This document shows, piece by piece, positions 11,131 to 20,731 of a stretch of DNA of 64,000 bases. Source of the DNA: Rebecca billardiae RCC1528 (Eukaryota; Haptophyta); NCBI GenBank assembly GCA_965240325.2, contig OZ251244.1:124001-188000 (forward strand), read 5' to 3'. The notes under the pieces are model-generated. The model did not search any database. It was not told where the DNA came from and saw nothing but the letters and a program-made list of their open reading frames with translations. Both the position numbers and the translations under genes were made by a program. Within the stretch, counting starts at the first letter, position 1. Every line of letters starts with the position of its first letter.

Positions 11131-12753
11131 GGCGCGCGGCCGTAGAGGGCGCAGGGGCCGCGCCGCCGCGCCGAGCGGGGCTCACCTGCGCTCGCAGAAT
11201 AATTCATCATGGTGTCCGTGATTCGGATTCCGCCTTCCGTGCGCGGCTCGCGTGCGCAGCCGTATCACAGCGCGTCAGTCCCGAGGGGACTCCGATGAGC
11301 GCCCTTAGGGCAGACAGTCCGGGCGTGGAATTGTCGCGCACTATATATATATATACATACTGCCATCTCGCTAAGAAGCGGTGACGGTAGCTGAGACTGG
11401 CCGCGTCAGCCCGATCTGCTAATTCTGCCGCCAATTCTGCGGGAGGAGCGCCGCCGCCGGCATCGCTAAAATGAAAATCATGCTGAATTGCTGAATTGGC
11501 GCCGCGTGTTGGGGGATGGCGGCGGGCGTGAATGCCCGTCCCACCACGATGCAAGGCCCAGCGCCACGGCCGGGTCACCGGGGGGTGGCGTAGGGACGGT
11601 GGCGCGGTCGTGCGAGCGTGTGAGCACGAGTGACAGCTTCCCTTCAAAAACGGTTCGACCGCTCTCACGTCCACGTCCACGTCCTCGCGCGACCGGGGCG
11701 CGTGTGGGGCAATGGGGCTCGCATGGGAAGGATGGGCAAGTAAAGGTCAAGATCACCGTGCTGACGGCCATGCTGACCTCTTTGGCATGCTATGCGACGG
11801 TACAGACCTGCCAATGTTCCGAGTGACCCCACTTACCTTGGAGCCTTGACGATCATCGTTGGCTGCATTGTAGTCGTGCGACCGCCTTCCGTAACACGGC
11901 TGCCGTGCGAATACGCGTTGCGTGTGCGGCTGTGCGCGCCTGTCAACGGCCCGACGATCATCAAAACAAACGGCGCGCTAGCTTGCCAGGGCTTGCAGCA
12001 ACCTTCTCTGGGCCCACGCCGCGCGATTTGGGGACATCACCACCGCTCAACGCCCGCCCAAAAGCACGGACGTGCGACACTGACTACCTGGCCAGCCACC
12101 AACGAGGTATCCGCCACCATCTGGACGTGCCGTAGAACTATAGATGGCTTCTTGCCGACGGCCGGTGTCCGCAAGTGGCATGTCCGAGCGCGCGCGTGCA
12201 CGGCTGGGCGTCCTCGCGGCTGCGACGCAGCGTACCAACCACAGCGGCCCCACTTGACTCCTGCACCGCAAGGGGGTACACAGGGCTGGACGCCTGGACG
12301 GCTCAGCTGAATGTGCGCATATTATCGACGTGGGGGGCATGTTCGACCCCCAGGGCGGCCGGCGGCCGCATCAATCCCTCCGTTGGGCCGGCGGCACGAG
12401 TTAATTTGTTTTGCTCTGCACCTCAGTCAGCAGGCCGCTCAGCGCAGTGGCACCGGGGGCAGAGGCAAGGACAGCCCTTGGCAGAGGTGAGCATCTGGCA
12501 CTGCCGTGGCATGTGGAGCTCCTTCACGGTTGAGTCCCCACCTGGCTTATCGCCAGAGGACCAAACCTCCCTTACTTGTGCTAGGCCGTAGGCGGCCGCT
12601 CACTCGGGGACTCGGCGAGTACTCTCGCCGTTGCGGTTGTCCAGCACTCCAGGAGTACTGCTGGTCTGGCGGGCTGACGGGCGCGGCCCGCCCTAGTGCT
12701 GTGTGCGGATGACCCATCGTCAGTGGGTGCCTGTCCGACAGGAGCTGCTCCGA

Positions 12754-12985
12754 TTCCAGAGGGCGCCGACGAGCGCAAAGCTGATGCGTACTGTAGGAGT
12801 TCGACTCAGTCGTGTTACGTGACTTAGTACGTGCGGCACCTTCTTGCACTAATCTTGCAACTGCAAGCAGCCGAGCACCCGAGCGGCGTGCGTCAGTAGC
12901 GGTCGCAAGACCCTACCGTGACCTGCCAGCAGGTGAACGCCCCAACTCTACCGCCAGCGGTCGGCAGCAAAGCCACTGCTCAGCG
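12754..12985. repeat. Diverged dispersed repeat, copy A
   Basis: Aligns with 52312-52462 through shared blocks (TTC-AGAGGGCG-CGAC, GGAGTTCGAC, ACCTTCTTGCA, GTCGCAAG and GGTCGGCAGCAAA) with indels between them. Probably two old copies of one mobile sequence. No intact frame is shared. Confidence 0.6.
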
Positions 12986-13342
12986 ACGGCCTTTGGCAGC
13001 TGGCTTGGGATGCATGAGAGGAGGCCAGATTGATGAGATTCGTCGTTGACTAATATGGGGTAGTATAGAGCGCACCTCTTCCTCTTGAGATTCGTGCAAT
13101 ACGGCATCGATCTCGGAAGATCCGACGGCCGACGACGACGATTCGAGCTCGAGTTTGCTCCTTTGCTGTGCAATAATGTGCATGCGCGACTCTGATTCTG
13201 AGTTTCAACCTGAATTCGTCTAAGACGTTGCATGGGCCAGCCATGGGTCAACCACATCATAAAAGTGAGCGGGTTGATGGCGGGTTTGTGCGACATACAT
13301 GATCCGAGCCACCGGTTCCAGAAAGGCGATTAGTTCGGACAC

Positions 13343-13391
13343 GGTCCGGGAGCTCAAAAGGTGCAAGTTGCACCTTTTGAGCTCCCGGACC
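13343..13391. repeat. Perfect 24-bp inverted repeat (hairpin)
   Basis: Two 24-base arms, exactly reverse-complementary, separated by a single base (13367). The left arm begins GGTCCGGGAGCTC and the right arm ends GAGCTCCCGGACC. Because of the symmetry both strands encode the same short peptide pattern. It could be a replication-slippage palindrome, an end of a mobile element or a structured RNA; nothing nearby decides. Confidence 0.9.
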
Positions 13392-13484
13392 ACAGTGGGC
13401 GCACGCGGGGCCGCGGCCGTTGAGAAGGGGCGGGGGCGGGCGGGCGACGTCGACGTCGCGGCGTTCCACGCGCTCTGCTGTCGA

Positions 13485-14500
13485 TGACTTGCTGTTGGCG
13501 GCGCGCGCCGCGCTGGCGAGGTGGCTCGGACCCATGCGCGCCTTCGAGCGCCCGGCGACCGCGCGCGCATCGGCTTCCTCCGCCTGCGAGTCGCCCGCGG
13601 CCGCGACCTCCGCCCGCTTCGAGTGGGTTGACTGCGCCCGAGCCTGCTCGCCGCCGAGCGCAGGGATGAGTCGAGCGCGGCGCGAGGCGGCGATCGTGAT
13701 CGGGCGATCGTGTGCGCCCATATGCGCCCCATCTGCCACGGCGCGACCGCTTCAGCGTGCGTATGTCACCCCACTTGTCAGGGATGTCGGGTAGCAGGCG
13801 AGCACCGTCGGCCAGTGTGTCCGCCCGCGCCGCGTGCGCACAGGGCCATACGACGCGGAAACACGTCACAACCGGCATCAGTGCATGGCCATGGCCGTGT
13901 ACAGCCCCGCGTGGGCCACCAAGGTCATGCCATCCACTGCTCTGCCAGCTCGCAACGTGCGTCAATGCTGACGACAACTCTGGTCGAGAAGAAGTTGCTT
14001 CTTGAGTTCTGTCACAGTGGTGCACACGGCATCAGCGGACGTCCCCATGACTACGGATGCGGACCAACCGTGCCCGCCAGCTTGCGTAGCGAAGACATCA
14101 CGAGACGCCACGGAGCGACATCCGATGCGTAGAGCCCTTCGCGCACGCGGCGCGGGCGGACACGCTGGCCGACAGAGCTCGCCCGCTCCCCGACATGCCT
14201 GACAAGTGGGGTCCCATACGCACGCTGAAGCTGTCGCGCCGAGGCAAATAGGGCGCAGATGGGCGCATGCGATCGCCCGATCGTGATCGCCGCCTCGCGC
14301 CGCGCTCAACTCATCCCTGCGCTCGGCCGCGAGCAGGCTCGGGCGCAGTCAACCCCCTCGAAGCGGGCGGCCGCCGCGGGCGCGGGCGACTTGCAGGCGG
14401 AGGAAGCCGATGCGCGCGCGGTCGCCGGGCGCTCAAAGGCGCGCATGGGTCCGAGCCATCCCGCCCGCGCGGCGCGCGCCGCCCAAGTCACGCATATCTC
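13485..14500. repeat. Large inverted repeat (~365-bp arms)
   Basis: Left arm about 13485-13850 and right arm about 14132-14500 are reverse complements at high but imperfect identity (long exact blocks over the segment around 13530-13680). About 280 bp of unrelated sequence lies between. Neither arm has an uninterrupted conserved coding frame: the right arm carries an in-frame stop in the frame that best matches the left. Probably a mobile-element derived inverted duplication. Confidence 0.8.
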
Positions 14501-14780
14501 GGTCCGCACGTCGGCCACGCGCCCACCTGTTCGCCATCCTTCCGCCAGTCCGCCACCAGCCGGGGCGCCTGGCGGCGGAACAACACCCCGTGGAACGGGT
14601 GGTTCGAAGTGCTAAGTGGGCAGCTGATCCGATGGCTTGATGAACATTGAGCTCCGTCAATGAATACATAGGAGCGATGAAACGCCCTATCATAGATAGT
14701 GCTACAGGTAACCAAGCACCTCGCAGGTACACCGTCTGTGATGGCAAAAAGCGTATCGTCACGAAACGAGCGCATCCAAA

Positions 14781-15521
14781 ATGAAGAGAAGGACGAGGAG
14801 AGGTCGGAACGAGGTGGATACCCTTCCCGTTCGGCCTTCTCTTCCAGCCTCCCACGTGATGACACGCTCGCTACCTGCCCCGTCGCGCAGCGCACTCGAG
14901 CTCGAGGTGGCCAAGGCGCTGCTTGCAGCGAGTGGATATGGCGCATCACCTTCTCCATCCGCAACTCCTTCTTCGCCGCCCTCACCCGTGGCCACTCCAT
15001 CGCCTGCGCCGACCCCCTCAACTGGTACCCTGCCGCCGAAGGAGGCGACGGCGCCGCACGTGAGAAGGGCGTCCAGGGCCGCAGGTGACAGCTATCGCTG
15101 CAGCATGTGCGGTCAGCGAAAGAAGGGACACACATGCGCGCTCGGTGTGCGCAACGGCCTCTTCCAGTCGAACATCTACAAGCGCCAGCGAGTGTCGTCT
15201 CAACCTGCTGCCGGGACGCGTCCTGCGGCATTGCTGACGGTCGCTCAGGGCACATCACCCACCGGCCCCGCCCACAGCTTCCCAGCAATCTCGCAGCCAG
15301 CCCTGGCCTTCTTCGTGGGCGCACCGCCAGCCCCCGTTCCTTTCTCCGGCCCGTCGCCATACCAGGCTGGCAACATGCTCGTCTACCAGCAGCAGTGGCA
15401 CCCGCTCGGGCAGTTCGCTCCCCACTGCTCACAGCAGCCGTCGACCCCAGGCTGGACCGTGCATCCTGCTCTTCTCCCTCACCCAGCCATGCCGACGATG
15501 GTGGCAGTGCGCCAGTTTTGA
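14781..15521 (+). CDS. Hypothetical protein with CxxC...GHxC motif
   Basis: A 246-codon intronless frame from ATG 14781. Residues 1-100 are basic, then Ser/Pro/Ala-rich. At 107-119 lies CSMCGQRKKGHTC, a compact CX2C-X6-HxC arrangement like the short 'CGxCGxPKKGHxC' zinc-binding motif seen in algal and plant proteins of mostly unknown role. The C-terminal half is rich in Pro, Gln and aromatics and ends in TMVAVRQF. Codon use is less GC-biased than in the strong genes nearby. An antisense open frame overlaps but lacks any recognisable motif. The motif suggests zinc or nucleic-acid binding; the function is unknown. Confidence 0.55.
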   Translation: MKRRTRRGRNEVDTLPVRPSLPASHVMTRSLPAPSRSALELEVAKALLAASGYGASPSPSATPSSPPSPVATPSPAPTPSTGTLPPKEATAPHVRRASRAAGDSYRCSMCGQRKKGHTCALGVRNGLFQSNIYKRQRVSSQPAAGTRPAALLTVAQGTSPTGPAHSFPAISQPALAFFVGAPPAPVPFSGPSPYQAGNMLVYQQQWHPLGQFAPHCSQQPSTPGWTVHPALLPHPAMPTMVAVRQF

Positions 15522-15607
15522 GCCTGTCCGCACGTCTCCCGTCTGTGTCATGTTGGTGACTCCGTCTGCTCGACCGACTCTCCGCGAGCGGATATCGACC
15601 GAGGCTA

Positions 15608-18273
15608 TGTGCGAATCAAGGCCTATATGGCCGGCCATGACCGATGATATTGGCCGCTAGGCGGCCATGGCCGATGGTTAGCGGCCGACCATCCATCTCT
15701 GGCCGATGGGTATTGGCCGATGGCCGTCCGGCGGCCGGACCGCCGTACTCGTAGGCCGCGCCGGACGGCACGGCCATGAACGGCGCCGGCGCGTGATGGC
15801 CGCGTGAGCACGCCGCGCGGGCTGCAGCACTGTCCGACTCTGCACGGTCGTAGTTCGAGAGGGCGGCCCCGGGGCTCGGCCGACCCAACTGGTGGACTTG
15901 TTGAGCCCCAGTGGCGGTCTCGACCGAGCTTGGCAGGTGTGTGTGTGTGCCTGTGTGTGTTAAAGTCTGACGATATATATATACTATATCTAAGTTACAG
16001 GCGACTATGTCTATATTGCGATGTATTTGCCGATTCTGCGCGCCGGCCCGGCGAGTGAAGGACGCGAGGTGCAGCAGGCGGCGAGCCCGGCGAGACTCCG
16101 AGGGCGAGTCAGCGGCCGCACCCGCGCCCGCGACCCCGCCCACGCCCGCGCCCACGACCCCTACTTCTGCCACGGCTCGCGCTTGCACTGCCAGCAGCGC
16201 TGCGGCATCGTCTCACGCAGACCACGTCTGCCGACGCGGCGACTGCGGCAGCCTCGCGGCGAGCGGACGAGCGGTGGCTGCCGCAGCACAGTAGTCGGCT
16301 GCAAGCATCAGCTTCTGCGACGAGATCATGCCCAGACAGAGTCAAGCCGACCTCGTTGGGGTACCACTTACGTTCTGCCCGAGTGGTGAATAATCTTTTG
16401 CCGAAAAAGAAAAAGGGGTGAATGAATATATATATACATGATGTATTCATTTATGGCCCGCGGTGCAGGGCGGAGCGCGCAGCGTGGAGCCCGCTCCGTG
16501 GGCCCGAACCACGTTTCAAAAAGATCTTTGATCAAGAAAAAAGGGACGGGGGGCGATTTTTAGGGCTGGCGGAGACCGAGTTTCGATTTTTGAGACCCTC
16601 TCTACACATGCATTACGGAGAAAAAACCGCGCCCACGACATTCCCCTAATCAATCGTGGACGGCCGGGCGTGAGTGTGAAGTAGGACGGTTACAAGTCCA
16701 ATATATACAAGCGTCAGCTTCTTTGAGGCTATTTTTACACATCGTTAGCGGCAAAATCTTCATCACGGGGTCGTATTCGCTTGAGAACATTTACAGCGCT
16801 TCGCTTCGTATCCATGTATCATAGTTTGCCTCCGCCTTGATGAATATACGAACTTGGCTTCGCGGCGGTTGGTATCTAGAGTCTAAAACCCGCAAGCCTT
16901 ATTGAAAATACCCGCGCAGCTATTCGTTGCCAGCCCATTCCATAGTCACTGACTTACCGAGCTGGCGAGCTCAAAACCTGCCGCCGTCGCAAGGACGTGT
17001 GCAGGTTTTCTTCGGGGGTGGCGAGCGAGCCGCGACGACTCTCGGCGTCCAACGGTCCAAGGGGGCGCTTGATGGGCACGGGTGCGCGTGGCGAGTGCCG
17101 AGTGGCGCCTGGAGCGCGCGTCTGCGGCGGGTCCCGACGGCCGTCGACATCGCGTTCGTGCCCGCTCACTAGTCACTCCGCACGCCCCTGCCGCGGCCTG
17201 TCGATGCCTGTGCGGCCGGCCGCGCGGCCGCGAGCCGCCGCCGCAGCCGCCGCCCTGTGTTCGGGCTCTCGCAAGCTCGGGGGCAGCGGCGCATGATGCC
17301 GGACTGATCGATCTCTGAGTCTCCGACTTCACCACACGCCCCCCTTGCCATGCCTCTCCGCCAGGGTCTCCCAGAACTCTTCTTCAGAGCAGGCGCAAGT
17401 CGAACTGGCCGCGGCCCCGCGCCGTCGGCTCCCCGTGGCTGTCAGCTCCGCGTGGCCTGGGCGCCTGGCGTGCCCAGAGCTGGCCGTGCCTCTGCGACGC
17501 GTGCCGAGCCTGACCGAGGTGTGTCACCCCGTGCACGCGCGGCGCGCGCAAGCACCGGTGCTGCATGGCTGCTCGCACCGTGCTCCCTGGCTCGGTCAGT
17601 CAGCTCGGCCGCATGGGCCTGGTGTGCACGTAGAGTCGCGCTCATGCGTCGCTCACGCCTCGCGCCCGCCTGTCGGCCGTCGCGCAGGCGCGCAGGTCGA
17701 ACCCTACTGACCTGCAGATCATCTACTCCTGCGCTGCTGGCGTCGCGGCGACGACGGTCAGCGGCAGGCCCGAACGAAGTCGAATCCGCGGTCCCGCGCC
17801 GTGACGCCGTCGGCTCCCTGGCTGTCAGTCAGCTCCGCCGGTGGCCTGGCGTGCAAGAGTCGCGCTCGTGCGTCGATCACGCCGAGTCGCATCCGCCTGT
17901 CGGCCGTCGCGCACGCGCAGGGGGTCAGGTAAGGGCCGTCTGTGATGAGGGCAGCTCGGCCGACGACCCGGACATCCACACTCGGCGCACGCCAGCCGCC
18001 GACGCGCCCGCGCCCGGCCGGCCGGCCGGGCCGGCGGCGGCGCGGCGCTGGGCGGCGCGCCGCTGGATGGAGTCTAGTTACGTACGGGACGACTGCGACG
18101 GAGGGTGCACCGCCACCGCGGGCCCCGAACTACGTTCGTTCTACGGAAAAGGACCGCGGAACGCGGTCATATTCATTTATTCGTCGTAGTCGGCCACTGG
18201 CCGATGAACGGGCAAAAGTGGGCATCCTGTGGCCGACGGGTTGGCCGACGCCCGTCGAGGCTTGATTCGCACA
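15608..18273. mobile_element. Candidate TIR element with subterminal GGCCGA repeats
   Basis: TGTGCGAATCAAG at 15608-15620 is exactly reverse-complementary to 18261-18273. Just inside both ends GGCCGA/GGCCGAT motifs recur many times, as subterminal transposase-binding repeats do in some DNA transposons. No target-site duplication was found beside the 13-bp repeats and no transposase is encoded, so the assignment is tentative. Confidence 0.4.
17400..17935. repeat. Degenerate tandem repeat block
   Basis: Related units of roughly 150-200 bp recur near 17400, 17570 and 17770. Each contains CGCGCCGT...GGCTCCC...GGCTGTCAG...CAGCTCCG...GGCCTGG and CGCCTGTCGGCCGTCGCGCA-like blocks. Open frames across them follow from the composition. 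Confidence 0.5.
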
Positions 18274-19006
18274 CAGGACTCACCGAGGGCTGCGCCTGCG
18301 CCGTCCGTCGTGAAGGCTGTCGCGGCTGTTCGGCGGCACGCTCGCAGTTGCCATCGTCAGAGAATGTGAGTCGTCTGCATCATCATTATAAAGTAGTGAA
18401 TACCATTGTAGCTCCGAATCGTCTGAATCGGATGCAGAATTAACGGGCGCTGCAGCACCGCAGCCGCGGCCGGCCGCGCCCCGGCCCGCGCCGCGGCGGC
18501 GGCGCGCCGCCCGGCGGAGCCCGCCCCGGGAGCGGGCAGGGCGGCCACGCGGGCGGACCGGCGGCGGTGCCGCCGCGCCCGGCACTGGCGGCACGGTGTC
18601 CTGGCGGCAGGCGTAGTCCGCGGCACAATGTCATTCTGATGAATTCGTGAACACTCAGCACTATACTACTCAGCCGCTAAAATGAGTCAGTAGTACGTGA
18701 CGACTGCATGCTGCAGTAAGTGCAGTGACGAGCTGGCCATGACCGAGTCGGAACTCGGAGTCCGGGATCGCGGACCGGCCACCGACTCGGACTGCGGCCT
18801 GCGCCCCCGGATGTGAGAGTGACCGATCGGGCCGACTGGCCGCCGGGGGTGGCCGAGCCCGACGGCAGTGGGCTGCCTATATACGCCTGCTATAGCAGGA
18901 CCGTCAGCTCCGGCTCGCGTGCAGGTGCGCAAGCGCAGTACGGCCATCAACGGTAGGAGCTGACGTTGAAGGCAGTATCGGCGCCCGCGCGCTGCCGCGT
19001 CATCAA

Positions 19007-20509
19007 TCAGCTCCATGGCGCGCCGTCGTGACGGGCGTTGGCAGCAGGCGCCGCCAGTGGCATGCCGCGGCACATCCCGCAGCGGCTGCCGGTGCCGCCA
19101 TCGCTCGCTGCGGACGAGGCGGCTGTCGAGGCGAAGGCGCCGCCGGCAGCCGCCTCGGCTCTCAGCGCGCGGCCTCTGCTCCAGCTCCGGGCCCGGCTGA
19201 TGAGGAGCGCGGCCACAGCCATCAGCGCGTAGATCAGCATGGGGCCCGCCTCGCCGCCGCGCGCGAAGCGCGGCTGCCGCGCCGCCGGCGTCTCCGCCTC
19301 GGCCCACGCCCAGAGGCCGTGCTCGAACACCGCCTTGATCGCGTCGGGCGGAATCGGCAGCGCAGGCAGCGCAGGCGGCGGCGGCGGCGCCGGCGCTCGC
19401 GCCTCGAGCGACCGTGGCGGCGGTGCGCTGGGCGGCTCAGCGGCTGGGCCGTCGGGCTCCGCGGGCTCGCACGCCCACACGGCGCGCTGCTGCCACCCGA
19501 GACCCCCCGCCGTCGCGTTCGCCTCCTCCGCGCCCGCCGGCGGGAGCAGCCAGCTCCCCAGCGCCGCGCCGCCCCAGGCGGGCCACTCATGCCCCATCCC
19601 ACGCACGGTGAGGAGGGCGACGGACGCGTCGGACGCACAGCGCGTGTGCAGCTGCTGCGAGACGGCGGCGGCGTCGGCGGGGGCGAGGCCGAGCGCGCCG
19701 AGCGGCAGCCGCTCGCGCTCGCACGTCTCCTCGCACGCGTCCGCCCCCGCCCACCGCCGCGCCGCCTGCGCCACCGTCTGCCACTTCCAGTAGCCGTGGC
19801 CGCCGCCGCGGAGCGGGTTCACAGCGTCCGCGGTGCCGTGCACGCTCAGCACGGCGACGGGCGCGTCCGGCGTGACGGGGGGGTACGCGCGCAGGCCGCC
19901 GACGACGAAGATGCCGGCGAAGCGCACGCCCGGCTGCGCCGCGAGCAGCGAGCACAGCCGCCCGCCGCGCGACCATCCGGCGCACACGACGCGGCCGCCG
20001 TCGGCGCACGCGCGCGCGGCCGCGTGCGCGACGACCGCGCGCGCGTACGCCAGGTCGTCCACGTGGCCGCGCGCCGTGGCGCCCGGGCTGGGCCTCACCA
20101 CGAGGTCCCCGCCGCGCGCCGCGGGCTCCAGCGCCGCGACCACGAAGCCGTACCGCGCGGCGGCGTCGCGCATGTGCGTGTGGCGCAGCGCGTCCAGAGC
20201 CGTGTTGGACGACTGCGGCGCGAGGAGGACGAGCGGCGCGCCGCACTCGGGCGCGCTGGTGGGCACGTAGAGGACGTAGTGCCTCGAGCCGGGCGCCGCG
20301 TGCAGCGCCACGGCCGCCGTCGCGTTGCGCTCGACGGCCGCGGTGTCGCACAGGCACGCGCCAGGCTCGACTGCGTCCGGCCACGCCGCCGCGCCGCTGG
20401 CCGGGGCGGGCGGCGACGAGACCGTCGCCGCCGCCTCGGACGGAGCGTCGTGCTTCGAGTGCCACTTGGCCGCGTGCCTCGCGTGCCGCGCCTCCCGGCG
20501 CCACCCCAT
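19007..20509 (-). CDS. PHB-depolymerase/LpqC-like alpha/beta hydrolase, C-terminal TM anchor
   Basis: A 500-residue intronless frame from ATG 20509. The core (~75-320) matches the polyhydroxybutyrate depolymerase/feruloyl esterase-like fold: GHVDDLAYARAVV (148-160), nucleophile elbow GWSRGG with Ser180, HGTAD with Asp228, and GMGHEWP with His307 as the likely triad. Cysteines around 52-54, 174 and 259-291 may form disulfides, as in secreted members. A hydrophobic helix (~423-440) followed by Arg/Ser-rich residues suggests C-terminal membrane anchoring. The N-terminus has no clear signal peptide, so an upstream exon or a different start is possible. The frame continues open upstream, but that part is antisense to the RCC1 gene. 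Substrate unknown: a polyester or feruloyl ester is plausible. Confidence 0.75.
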   Translation of the reverse strand: MGWRREARHARHAAKWHSKHDAPSEAAATVSSPPAPASGAAAWPDAVEPGACLCDTAAVERNATAAVALHAAPGSRHYVLYVPTSAPECGAPLVLLAPQSSNTALDALRHTHMRDAAARYGFVVAALEPAARGGDLVVRPSPGATARGHVDDLAYARAVVAHAAARACADGGRVVCAGWSRGGRLCSLLAAQPGVRFAGIFVVGGLRAYPPVTPDAPVAVLSVHGTADAVNPLRGGGHGYWKWQTVAQAARRWAGADACEETCERERLPLGALGLAPADAAAVSQQLHTRCASDASVALLTVRGMGHEWPAWGGAALGSWLLPPAGAEEANATAGGLGWQQRAVWACEPAEPDGPAAEPPSAPPPRSLEARAPAPPPPPALPALPIPPDAIKAVFEHGLWAWAEAETPAARQPRFARGGEAGPMLIYALMAVAALLISRARSWSRGRALRAEAAAGGAFASTAASSAASDGGTGSRCGMCRGMPLAAPAANARHDGAPWS

Positions 20510-20731
20510 GCGGCCGCGCGCGCGAACGCGCCGGGCAAACGTGAGAGCGCCCGCCCCGGGCCGTGGCGTGCCGCGGTCTGCGTCGGGTCCTGAGCGATGC
20601 GGCCGTGAGATGTTGAGCGGGGCAGCGGGCGGCGCCCCGGACCCGGACTGCTCAGGCTGGTCCGGCTCAACAGTCAGGGTCGCACGCCCGGGCTGCCAAC
20701 GGAGCGGCCGGTCGAGGTCAAAGGTAGCGTC
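20510..20731. promoter_or_regulatory. Divergent promoter region (hydrolase / RCC1-1)
   Basis: 222 bp between start codons of oppositely oriented genes. No core element is recognisable. Confidence 0.45.

Larger units (their letters stand above)
11131..14780. other. Long gene-poor stretch with repeats
   Basis: No frame here shows recognisable family similarity or the codon bias of the neighbouring genes. It contains a short TA tract near 11341-11356, a diverged dispersed repeat (12754-12985), a perfect palindrome (13343-13391) and a large inverted repeat (arms ~13485-13850 and ~14132-14500). Stop codons interrupt every plausible frame across the repeats. Confidence 0.55.
15522..19006. other. 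Gene-poor stretch, probable mobile-element remains
   Basis: Includes clusters of GGCCGAT/ATCGGCC motifs at 15630-15745 and 18190-18255 with a 13-bp inverted repeat outside them (15608-15620 / 18261-18273), short TA tracts near 15975 and 16425, a lower-GC block at about 16500-16930 unlike its surroundings, and degenerate tandem repeats at 17400-17935. No frame was accepted as a gene. Confidence 0.5.

Noticed and set aside
14599-14625. tRNA T-arm-like GGTTCGAA
   Set aside because: No complementary stem and no matching D- or anticodon arms. Other GTTCGA occurrences (11654, 12800, 52347) also fail.
16500-16930. Viral or organellar insertion in the lower-GC block
   Set aside because: Base composition differs from its surroundings but no open frame or recognisable viral or organellar sequence could be read.
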